A stretch of 64,000 nucleotides of DNA from Aricia agestis (taxonomy: Eukaryota; Arthropoda; Insecta; Lepidoptera; Lycaenidae). Shown here in pieces: positions 1-8,860 of the stretch. A model generated the notes under the pieces. The model saw only the letters and a program-made list of their open reading frames with translations. It made no database searches and was not told the DNA's origin. How positions within the stretch are numbered: the stretch's first letter is position 1; the number at the start of each line of letters is the position of its first letter. A program made the position numbers and the translations under genes. Location: positions 13,968,001-14,032,000 of the forward strand of contig NC_056415.1 of the NCBI RefSeq assembly GCF_905147365.1, read 5' to 3'.

Positions 1-127
1 AATAATAATTCCCAGAGAAGACTAAAGTGCAACAATACTTTTCTAAAATTAAAGTAGTAGTTACTATTCTGCTAAAATACAGCTCAGTTAAAGAAATCCA
101 ATAAATAATTATAAAATATGTATTAAC

Positions 128-978
128 CTTTTTGTAGGTATATTCAACTCTTTCAACCTTTTGATGCCATCAACTACAGCTGCCTGAGCTTGACGATGTA
201 TAAGGTTTTCTCGTTTAAACTCATTTAATACTGGATCCTGGGACGGATCATACTCTTGTTTGCCCTTGCTGTTTTCCTTTATATTTCTGAAAATAAATTA
301 AATGACTAGTAAAAACTTAAAACATATGGCTACCAACTACATGAAAATATTTTAACACTGTACACAAGAATATAAACTACTAGCAACCATGCTGATAGTA
401 AAAATATTCAGATTACATTTTAATGTATTTTACTTATTGTACGTCACACACATACATTCATGCCATGCTCACCTGCAAATTATAATACAGTTTATAAAAA
501 AGTGCACAAAGTACCTAAATTATGTTTTTTTCCACAAAAATATAAGACCTATGTAAAAAATAAAAAGAGGATATAGGTTAAAACAGTTAATGTCAATATC
601 TGTATAATATTAACTTACTTTCTTCTTTGTGCTGTTTGCTGTAATTGCAACGCCACATCAGGGGCCATAGGAGCTACTGCTGTTGTTAAATCTAGCGTTT
701 CCACCCATGGTAGTTTTAGTGAAAACTCCTTTAATTTAGCCTTTATGTCTGATACATTATTTATATATTTCTTCTGTACTTTCTCTATGACTTCATTGAG
801 ACCTGGCTTCAATATTCCCTTGGCAAATGCCTCCTGGAGCTATGAATACAAAAAAGCCCAAGGTATTATAATGGTACTGGTAAACAGATTAACTATAAAA
901 GTATTAAAATAACTGATATATTACCTCCTCATCGGAATCCACTTCCGTATCACTATCATTTAGCATGAAATCACTCAT
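128..978 (-). CDS. EBP2: EBP2 rRNA-processing protein (EBNA1BP2 family), N-terminal exons, partial
   Basis: Nucleolar protein needed for 60S ribosomal subunit assembly and 27S pre-rRNA processing (family knowledge). Three coding exons can be read on the minus strand: 978-925 (start ATG 978-976, 18 codons, acidic MSDFMLNDSDTEVDSDEE), 839-619 and 286-128. The gene continues off the left edge. All junctions are GT-AG (donors gtaata, gtaagt, gttaat) and the frame is kept throughout. Family hallmarks are AFAKGILKPGLNEVIE, the LPWVETLDLT block (human EBP2 has LEWVERLDVT) and RQAQAAVVDGIKRLKELNIP (human RQAQAAVLAVLPRLHQLKVP). The conserved basic C-terminus is outside the window. Codons are ordinary and no frame break is seen. 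The start was chosen because it precedes the acidic N-terminus typical of the family and no upstream in-frame ATG was noticed. About 144 residues are visible. Promoter and 5'UTR should lie just right of 978, close to MITE insertions that begin at 1147. Confidence 0.9.
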
Positions 979-1146
979 TGCTTCTATTTTAATTTCTGTA
1001 CAATACCTCTCAAATGTAAAACAAAACAGAAAAATAACCTAAAAATAAAACGTGTGGTGCACAGATTACTAGTACAGATTATGGAGAGCCATCAGCCATG
1101 ATCTATCATCTACTCTCCATAGACCATAGTACAGAATATATTATTA

Positions 1147-1340
1147 TAGGGTAAACATGACTAGTGATTGGACAGTTCAAGTCATTGGACAGAGCACAAA
1201 AACACTATATTTAGGTTGCATTAAAAACTACCTGTTTTTCTTTAAAAATAGGCAATTTTTAAAGCAACAATAATAAATATTGTATTTTTGTGCTTTTTCC
1301 AATGACTGGTACTGTCCAATCTACTAGTCTTTTACCCTAT
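1147..1340. mobile_element. MITE with ~60-bp inverted repeats
   Basis: The left arm starting TATAGGGTAAACATGACTAG pairs with the reverse complement of the right arm ending ...CTTTTACCCTATA. The arms share the blocks GATTGGACAGT, AGTCATTGGA and AGCACAAAAA in the same order. The interior is AT-rich and non-coding. The flanks suggest a TA target duplication. Superfamily is not determined (Tc1/mariner-like is plausible from TA). Confidence 0.65.
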
Positions 1341-1356
1341 ATTGGTGTGGTGTCTA

Positions 1357-1620
1357 TAGTCCGTCAAGAAAGTGAAGAAATTAAAAAGAGGTAACATTAC
1401 GATGTTACCTCTTTTTAATTTCTTCACTTTCTTGACATTACGATGTCATCCCCTTTTTCTAAGATTGATTTGATTAGAACAGTATATAAAAAAGTCTATG
1501 GATTAGAAAGGGTTTTTTTAAAATTTATTGGGAGCTGGAAATTCCAGCCTGGAAACATTAGAAAGGGATGACACTACGATTGTGCCACTTTTAATTTCTT
1601 CACTTTCTTGACAGACTATA
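1357..1620. mobile_element. MITE, TATAGTCYGTC family, with a duplicated inverted end
   Basis: The ends are inverted copies: TATAGTCCGTCAAGAAAGTG at the left, and a right end whose reverse complement is TATAGTCTGTCAAGAAAGTG, each followed by AAGAAATTAAAA. A third, inverted copy of the arm at about 1410-1435 makes the first 75 bp a near-perfect hairpin. A short member lies at 54722-54858, and single ends lie at about 2290-2322 and 12570-12602. No coding capacity. Confidence 0.65.
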
Positions 1621-1800
1621 GCCGTGTTCGTTTCATTTTTTCGCAGTTTGGCAGCTGACTGTCAACTTAATAATTGAGTGTCATGTTCAATAACATCCTA
1701 ACAGTTCTGACAGAAATTGTTAGGATTTTATTGAACATGACATTCAATTATGAAGTTGACAGTCAGCTGCCAAACTGCGAAAAAATGAAACGAACACGGC
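1621..1800. mobile_element. 180-bp foldback MITE (GCCGTGTTCGTTTC ends)
   Basis: Almost the whole 180 bp is a palindrome. The left arm begins GCCGTGTTCGTTTCATTTTT and the right arm ends with its complement (...AAATGAAACGAACACGGC). Inner blocks GCAGTTTGGCAGCTGACTGT and GTCATGTTCAAT are mirrored as well. It directly abuts the preceding MITE. A damaged second copy is at 2584-2756. Confidence 0.7.
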
Positions 1801-2104
1801 ATAAAGTCGTGTTCGTTTCGTTTTTCAATGCACATTGCACATGCGCAAAGTTAAAAATTAGTGTCAGTGTGAGTGTCATGCAATGAATAGGGAATCAGAT
1901 GGAAGCGACATAACTATAAAAAAGTGTGGCCGGCGCCATATTGCCAAGAACTAAACATGGCGGTCTATAGTGATGGGACACTCGGTTGATATTTGTCGAG
2001 TAAGTAAGTGAGCTATTAAGGTTAAAATCTTTTAAATAAATGATCAGATTCTTCACCTTATATTTTTTAAATTCGATAAAGAAGTACATCACTAAACGTC
2101 AATT

Positions 2105-2583
2105 AATCTACTAATTTCTATGTTGATTAAATATCGAAAATCAAGCCATTTTATATTCTATTCTATCACAAATCTTATTTATTGTCTAATTATTAACTAA
2201 ATTAGAACATACAAAGTCAAGCCATCGGTAAAATAACAAAAATTTTAGTAAAAAAATATAAACGTACCGATCCAAGGACAAACTTTTTTAAATTTCTTCA
2301 CTTTTTGGACGGACTATAAATTAATTAAAAAAAAACCAAATTGGTCGAAAAATTTGACCGATATATCGATATTTTTTTCGCGATATATCGAGACCGATAT
2401 TGATATTTTTTCAAATATCGATGTATCGATATATCGATATTTTCTTTCAATTTCGACATCCCTATTATACGACACTTTGACAGTTTATGTACCTCGGAGA
2501 ACCGGAACATAAAATGGCGGACCGGCCACAGTATTTTGATTTGGTAGAGACCATTATGCCGCGTCCACTTATAAAAGTCAATG
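2105..2583. repeat. Left copy of a 479-bp near-identical duplication
   Basis: It aligns without net length change to 12385-12863 (offset exactly 10280), with about eight substitutions seen by eye (about 98% identity). It contains an end of the TATAGTCYGTC MITE family near 2290-2322 and a run of ATCGATAT-type motifs at 2360-2445. No coding capacity was recognised. Confidence 0.8.
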
Positions 2584-2756
2584 GTGTCATGTTCTAAAAT
2601 CTGACAGAAATTGTTCTTCTTCTTCTTCTTTTGGCGTAAGCCTCCCCATTTAGGAGTTGCCAGCGTCAGACTTAAGGCGAAAGATGAGAACATGACACTC
2701 AATTATGAAGTTGACAGTCAGCTGCCAAACTGCAAAAAAAAAGAAACGAACACGGC
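2584..2756. mobile_element. Broken copy of the GCCGTGTTCG foldback MITE with an inserted CTT-repeat element
   Basis: The right half matches 1713-1799 (ACATGACACTCAATTATGAA, then CAGCTGCCAAACTGC, then GAAACGAACACGG). The left half is truncated, starting at GTGTCATGTTC. Its centre is interrupted at about 2616-2690 by a short sequence beginning CTTCTTCTTCTTCTTTTGGC that recurs at 41686-41778. In the second copy of the surrounding duplication (12863) this block is absent, so it inserted after, or was never part of, the duplicated segment. Confidence 0.6.
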
Positions 2757-2958
2757 TTTAAAGCAATTAGTGATGTAACGAATGTTGAATTTTTGACATT
2801 CACGAACGCGAATGCGATTGCGAATATTTATCTTCAACATTCGCGAATGCGAATGCGAATATTTTAAAATTTCAAAAAAAGCGCTCGTAAAATGTTCGAT
2901 AAGTTTGACGTTTCGTGTCGGCTATGTTTAAATTGAACGTAGCAGCTCTGAAAGACGA

Positions 2959-3034
2959 AAAAATTTTTTCACTTTTGTATGGGCAAAGGCCCGAGCGTCA
3001 CGAGTTTCCCCATACAAAAGTGAAAAAAAATTTT
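2959..3034. repeat. Short inverted repeat (foldback)
   Basis: TTTTTTCACTTTTGTATGGG is mirrored by CCCCATACAAAAGTGAAAAA about 20 bp downstream. This gives a hairpin with roughly 28-bp arms. No function is assigned; it may be a MITE remnant. Confidence 0.5.
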
Positions 3035-3232
<198 letters not shown>

Positions 3233-3248
3233 ATAAGAGTTTTAGGAT

Positions 3249-5997
3249 TCATTGCTGAGTGCTGAGGTAGTGCTCTTTTAGTCGCTTTTTAAAGACAGCG
3301 AAGGAAGGGCTGTCACGAATGGTGTGGGGAAGGGAATTCCATAATCTAACTGCATGAACAGTAAAGGAATAGGAGAAGAAATTGGAGCGATGGGAGGGGA
3401 GGGAAAGATTCGTCCTCACGTTGGACCTGCACGGGATGTCAAGAGATCGAGCAAAATTGAAGCGATCTATAAGGTAGGAGGGAGATATAGGATTGTAAAG
3501 GATTTTGTAAAGGAGAGACAGGATATGGGAATTTCGCCGGAGCCGGATCGGGAGCCACTTTAATTTCGATCGAAAAGCTGATACATGGTCGTACTTTTTT
3601 AGCCCAAATACGAAACGGATGCAGAGATTCTGCAACCGTTCCAGTCTTGATAACAGCTCTTCAGTAACGTCCAAGTAGCAGGAGTCCGCGTAATCAAGGA
3701 TAGGGAAAATAAGGGTTTGAACTAGAAGGATTTTTGTATTCAAGGGCAAGAAATTTTGGAGGGTCTTAAGCTTGTGCAGTGAATGATACACCTTTTTGCT
3801 GACATCATTGACCTGAGCGTTCCAAGATAAATTATTATCTATAATTATACCAAGGTTTGTCACTGTGTTCGTATAATCAATCGGAGTACCATTAAACATG
3901 ATCTTGGGGACGTTGTGCAAGCGCTGGGTCATATACTTACTACCGATGATAATGGCCTGTGACTTTTTAGGATTTACCAAGAGACCAAAAGAGTTAGCCC
4001 AATCAGCAATCCGCTGTAGATCAGCGTTAACATCGCTGACTGCGGAACTAATGCTTTCAACGTGCGATTGACGATAAATCTGCAAGTCGTCTGCATAGAG
4101 ATGGAAGTTACATAATAATATGACTAAGGTTACTGTGTTAATAAAAATTGAGAATAAAAGAGGAGAGAGAACGCCACCTTGTGGGACCCCCGCATCGAGA
4201 TCACACCAGTCTGAGGTAACCTCATCAGAGCGAACCCGCTGCGAACGTCCCCGAAGATATGAATCGAACCATTCTACCGCTGCGGAGGAAACGTTTAGGG
4301 AACGAAGGATGGAAAGGAAGATATCAAAATCAACTGAGTTAAAAGCACTACTAAAGTCAAGAAGGACCAGAATGGAAACACATTTTTCCTCCATAGCTAG
4401 CCGCAGATCGTCTGTGACTTTTAGCAGAGCAGTGACAGTGCTATGGCCAGGGCGAAATCCGGATTGGAAGGGAGAGAGCAATTTGTTACTGGATAGGAAG
4501 AAGGAGAGCTGCTTGTGGACGATGTGTTCTAGGACTTTGGAGAGATAGGGTAGTATGGAGATAGGTCTGTATTGAGACAAGGAAGAAGGATTGGAGGTTT
4601 TTGGTAAAGGAATAACATTTGCACGTTTCCATGCTGAAGGAAAGGAACTCGTTGACAAAGAAAAATTGAAAATGTGAGTTAGGATTGGCAAGAGTTCAGG
4701 AAGTGCAAGGGAAATCATACGTGGACTGAGATCATCATCGCCCACAGCAGTAGACGTAATAGCTCTTATATGTTTCAAAACGTCGTCCTCGGTGACTGGT
4801 TTAAACGAAAAAGGAGTGTAGGAAGGTAAAGGAATCGAGGAGAGATGGGAAATCGTGCTTGCTTTGGTAGCTTGGTCGACTGAAGTTGGTGGGCTGGAAA
4901 AAATAGCGTTAAGCGCATTTAAATCTTTAGTATTAGTGGGAAAAACAGAAGACTTTCCTATCCCAATCGTAGAAAGAAACTTCCAGAGTTGGGAGGGGTT
5001 ACTGTGGCTGATAGTGGAGTGAATGTGGCGTCTTTTGGCATCCCTACACAGACGACTGCAATGATTCCGCAGGGACTTATACTTTTCCAGGTTTGCTTCC
5101 GTTGGTCGTTTTCTATAGCGGCACAGAGCTCGGTTACGCTTAGCCATCATTGAAATAATGTCTTGTGATAACCAAGGAGCCGGTGCGTGCTTTATCTTAA
5201 CTCTTTTGAGCGGAGCGTGGATGTTAAATATTTTGGTCAAGTTATCCGTTAGCAACGACACCTTTAAATCAATATTCGTGGCCGAGTAGACATGAGACCA
5301 GTCCGTATTAGATATATCATGCTTAAGAGCCTCCAACTTCACTGCCCTATAACTACGAAGGTAAAGGAATTTTGGTTTTCGACGAGGAGAATTGATTTTA
5401 AAGGAGAGGAAAACTAGGTCGTGATACGAAATATTCGAGGGAAACTGGCCATGGAATGCAACGAGATCAGGAGACGACGTGATAAGGAGATCTAGGAGGG
5501 AGGGGGCGCAATTGGGAGCATGATGAGTTGCCAAAAGAGGGAGAATGCAGAGGTTAAGGGAGGAGAGTAAGGTTCGGAGTTTGGAGGCACGCGAATCTTG
5601 TTTCAAGAGACATGTGTTGAAGTCACCTGCAATTAATGTATAGTCATAGTTTGGGCTGTGTGTGGCTAAAAGCGATTCTAAACTGTTAAAATAATCAATT
5701 CGCATTGATGGAATATAGGCCACACAAAGCAGGACACTCTTGTGATGCAAGGTGACTTCAACACACAAATACTCAATAGAGCCAGTGTATCGGCTAGGTG
5801 AAGCAGTGATCAACTTGCTGTCAATGTCACCACGCAAATACATAGCCACCCCACCACCACTTTTGCCCACGCGATCATTTCTGATTAGCTTATAACCCGG
5901 TAGAGCATAAGCAGTTGACGATAGTGATGGCTTGAGCCACGACTCTGAGACCAGAATAGCATCTACCGGGGAATCGCCAAACATTTCAATCATATCA
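3249..5997 (-). pseudogene. LINE-A ORF2 fragment: endonuclease and reverse transcriptase
   Basis: A continuous open frame of about 915 codons to a stop at 3249-3251. N-terminal apurinic-type endonuclease landmarks are ILVSESWLKPSL, LIAGDFNTCLL and SYHDLVFL. The central reverse transcriptase has LLDFSSAFNSVD, AGVPQGGVLSPLLFSIFIN and the catalytic YADDLQIY box (near 4080-4100). The C-terminus is VRLWNSLPHTIRDSPSFAVF. No internal stop or frameshift is visible in this part, so inactivation is due to 5' truncation and the insertion at 6013. A spurious N-terminus (MDGPVSPPP) arises from reading into the inserted element and is not part of the protein. Confidence 0.85.
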
Positions 5998-6012
5998 GGG
6001 TAGTGGCGCGGT
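5998..6012. repeat. Target-site duplication, left copy
   Basis: GGGTAGTGGCGCGGT, identical to 12340-12354. It lies in the endonuclease coding region of LINE-A, antisense to codons for RHYP. The length is close to the 14 bp known for 28S R1 insertions (family knowledge). Confidence 0.9.
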
Positions 6013-6416
6013 GGGGGCGATACCGGTCCGTCCACGTTCGTGTCCCTGGGCGCCTAGGTACGCCACCCCGCCTTTTACACGGGGTGAGGTATTCAGGATG
6101 GCTGAACGCCGGTCTTTCTCTATCTTTCATTCTTTATATTAGCTTTCTTGTTTTTCTCTTATATTATAATTATTTATTCTGTCTTTTACCATCTTTTCTT
6201 TTCTATTTTCCTTATACTTATTACTTCTCTACATTATACATTTATTGTTTTGTTTGCGTGTGTGATTGTTGATGGATGGGCCTTTTTACAGCCCCCAAGC
6301 CTACGCCCCGTCCCGCAAAAGGCTGCATGGCAAGTGGGTGACTTTGCCGCTAGGACGCACTTATTTTCTGATTGGCTACGGGTTCCGCTCAACCCTAATG
6401 AGCATCCCTTTAAAAT

Positions 6417-8801
6417 ATGGAACACAACGAAATTGATAATGGTCTCCGGGTGGGTCCCAGAAATGGGGAATCCCACACCTCCACCGCTGCCACGGTGGAG
6501 GTCTGCCCTTCGTACTACGGGGTGGGCACAATTTCGTCAGCTGGCGGGCGCAATGCTCGTTCAGTAACCGATAACAAAAGCATTCCTACGGACAATGATT
6601 TGCACAGCGATTTGGCTAAGACGACGACGGCAACGTGCGTTGACCCGGAACCGGTGCTCCTAACCGCATCGGAGACGATCCCAACGGCGACTCCCGGAGG
6701 CATCACTGCCTCCGAAAATGATAACTCGGCACGTCCTAAACGGACACCAATTGTTCAGCTGGAGAGGCTGGGCTCAGAAGGCAGATCACGGGCAGCGACG
6801 CCCGTGTCTATGAAGAGCAAGTTCTTCGATTTAGGAAGAACTTCTGATGAAACTGAGAGCGGCAACGAGACCGCCGTCTCTCAAGGACCGAACACTGAGG
6901 ACAAGGTCAAAAGGTTTTTGCGCAAAAGACGCGTCAGTGATCGAGAACAGGAAGACAGTTTGGAGAATTGCAAAAGTACGGCCCGGAAGTCGTCCAAGCG
7001 CGGTAGGGGCAGACCGCCTACTACAGGACAAAACATCGGCCTGCATGCGGCTACGAAGGAAAGACGCGAACTAGAACGCAAGCTGGAGCGTGAATCCGAA
7101 GTGGATGCTGCAGAGTGCGAAATAACGGAGATGACAAAAAGACCTCCACAGCGACGGTCACACCGGCTGTTGGATGTCTTCTCGGACATATCAATGACCG
7201 ATGGCGAAGACGAAGAGGTCACTGGGGCTAAACTGGGCTCGGCCGTCACCTCGAGCCTGGAGGTCATCAGGAACGTGGCCAAAAAATCGAAAAACCTCAG
7301 CGGTCCCTATGTCAAGGCCCTGAAGGAGTCGACGAGTACTATTCAGGAGGCCTGTGCAGCTCTCTTGACAAGAACGGCATCAGCAGAAGCGAGAGCCTTG
7401 GAGGCGGCCAATAAACGCCTCTCCAAGGAACTCGCTGAGCTGAAGGCCGAATTGGCAACGGTCAAACGCGAGCTCGCTAGCGTGCGACCACAGACCTCTC
7501 CTACGTCACCTCCACTGGAGGAGTTACTGGAGAGAGCAGTGCGTGAGGCGATCTCCATCTCGAGTGCTAGGCTTGATGCGCGACTGGAGGGACTGGAGGC
7601 GCGACTCTTACCAGAGCCGCGACTCCGTCCACCCCTCGCCATGGACAAAAATCGAGATGAAGCCAAAGACACTTCAACAATAGTGTCAAAAGCCTCGAAG
7701 AAGACAACTGAGCCGGAACCCGCGGTGACGACTCTGTCGCCCTCGCTCAACCCGGGTCCGACTCAGAAGAAAAAGAAGAGGGCTAAGAAGTCTGCTGCTG
7801 CCGCAGAAGCGGCTGCCGCGAGACACGATTCAGCCTCAACTTCGGCAACAACGAGACCATCTACCCAAGAGACTTGGACAGAGGTGGTCAAGAGGAAAGG
7901 GAAGGCACAGAAAGACCCTGAAGAAGGGAGGAGGGTGCCAGAAAAGAAGAAGAGGAAGAAGAAGAGCGCCAAACTGCGTGCGCCCAAAACAGCAGCGGTA
8001 GTTATGACGCTACAACCGGAAGCGGAAAAGCGGGGAGTGTCGTACAAGGAGGTCATTGACCGCGCCAAACAGCGCCTGGACCTCGTTGCACTCGACATCC
8101 CGCCCACCAAGTTCAAGGTAACGGTCACCGGGGCACGAATGTTCACAATCCCGGGGGCCGAAAGCAAAGAAAAGGCTGACAGGTTGGCCGAAAAATTGAA
8201 AGAGGTCATGGAGGCGGAAGATGTTCGCATCTCCCGACCCCAGAAGTGCGCAGAGCTCCGGGTTTTAGACCTCGACGACTCCGCCACCGCTGCCGAAATT
8301 GCGCAGGCCATCGCAACACCTGGTGGCTGCGCGGCCGACGAAATTAAGGTCGGCCAAATTAAGAGAGATCGCAGAGGCCGCGGCTCGGCATGGGTCAAGT
8401 GCCCGGTCGAGGCAGCGAAGAAAGTGACGGCGCCCAACACCAAGGTGCACGTGGGTTGGACCGTGGTGCGCGTGAGTCTTTTGCCCATGCGCCCAATGCG
8501 CTGTTACAAGTGCCACCAGACCGGGCACACACTTGCGACTTGTCCAAGCGAAGTGGACCGGAGTGGACTGTGTTTCCGTTGTGGACAGCCGGGCCACTCG
8601 TCTCCGCAGTGCGAAAACGAGCCCCACTGTTTGTTGTGCGCAGCGAGCGGCAGACCGGCGGACCACAGCGTCGGAAGCAAGGTCTGTGGGAAGCCAGCGC
8701 CGAAACCGAGAAGCTCTAAGAAGAGCAAGACGTCCCAGAAGCGAACCACACCATCCGCGGCGGGCACTGAAACCAGAGAGGCACCGATGGAAGCGCAATA
8801 A
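6417..8801 (+). CDS. R1-like LINE ORF1: gag-like nucleic-acid-binding protein
   Basis: 794-aa open frame of the retrotransposon. The start ATG (in aaatATGGAACAC) follows about 400 bp of leader. An AT-hook-like KRGRGRPP lies near residue 194. A Lys/Glu-rich predicted coiled coil (ALEAANKRLSKELAELKAEL) lies around 320-360, with basic low-complexity stretches at about 440-540. Three tandem CCHC zinc knuckles start near residue 695 (CYKCHQTGHTLATC, CFRCGQPGHSSPQC, CLLCAASGRPADHS...C). Knuckles of this number and spacing are typical of ORF1 in the R1 group, where the protein packages element RNA (family knowledge). No stop or frameshift is seen. It ends in a frame different from ORF2, which overlaps it by about 80 nt. 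Confidence 0.88.
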   Translation: MEHNEIDNGLRVGPRNGESHTSTAATVEVCPSYYGVGTISSAGGRNARSVTDNKSIPTDNDLHSDLAKTTTATCVDPEPVLLTASETIPTATPGGITASENDNSARPKRTPIVQLERLGSEGRSRAATPVSMKSKFFDLGRTSDETESGNETAVSQGPNTEDKVKRFLRKRRVSDREQEDSLENCKSTARKSSKRGRGRPPTTGQNIGLHAATKERRELERKLERESEVDAAECEITEMTKRPPQRRSHRLLDVFSDISMTDGEDEEVTGAKLGSAVTSSLEVIRNVAKKSKNLSGPYVKALKESTSTIQEACAALLTRTASAEARALEAANKRLSKELAELKAELATVKRELASVRPQTSPTSPPLEELLERAVREAISISSARLDARLEGLEARLLPEPRLRPPLAMDKNRDEAKDTSTIVSKASKKTTEPEPAVTTLSPSLNPGPTQKKKKRAKKSAAAAEAAAARHDSASTSATTRPSTQETWTEVVKRKGKAQKDPEEGRRVPEKKKRKKKSAKLRAPKTAAVVMTLQPEAEKRGVSYKEVIDRAKQRLDLVALDIPPTKFKVTVTGARMFTIPGAESKEKADRLAEKLKEVMEAEDVRISRPQKCAELRVLDLDDSATAAEIAQAIATPGGCAADEIKVGQIKRDRRGRGSAWVKCPVEAAKKVTAPNTKVHVGWTVVRVSLLPMRPMRCYKCHQTGHTLATCPSEVDRSGLCFRCGQPGHSSPQCENEPHCLLCAASGRPADHSVGSKVCGKPAPKPRSSKKSKTSQKRTTPSAAGTETREAPMEAQ

Positions 8802-8860
8802 CGGCCACCCATCGCTTTATACAGGTCAATCTGAACCACTGCGCCCGGGCGCAGGATCTC

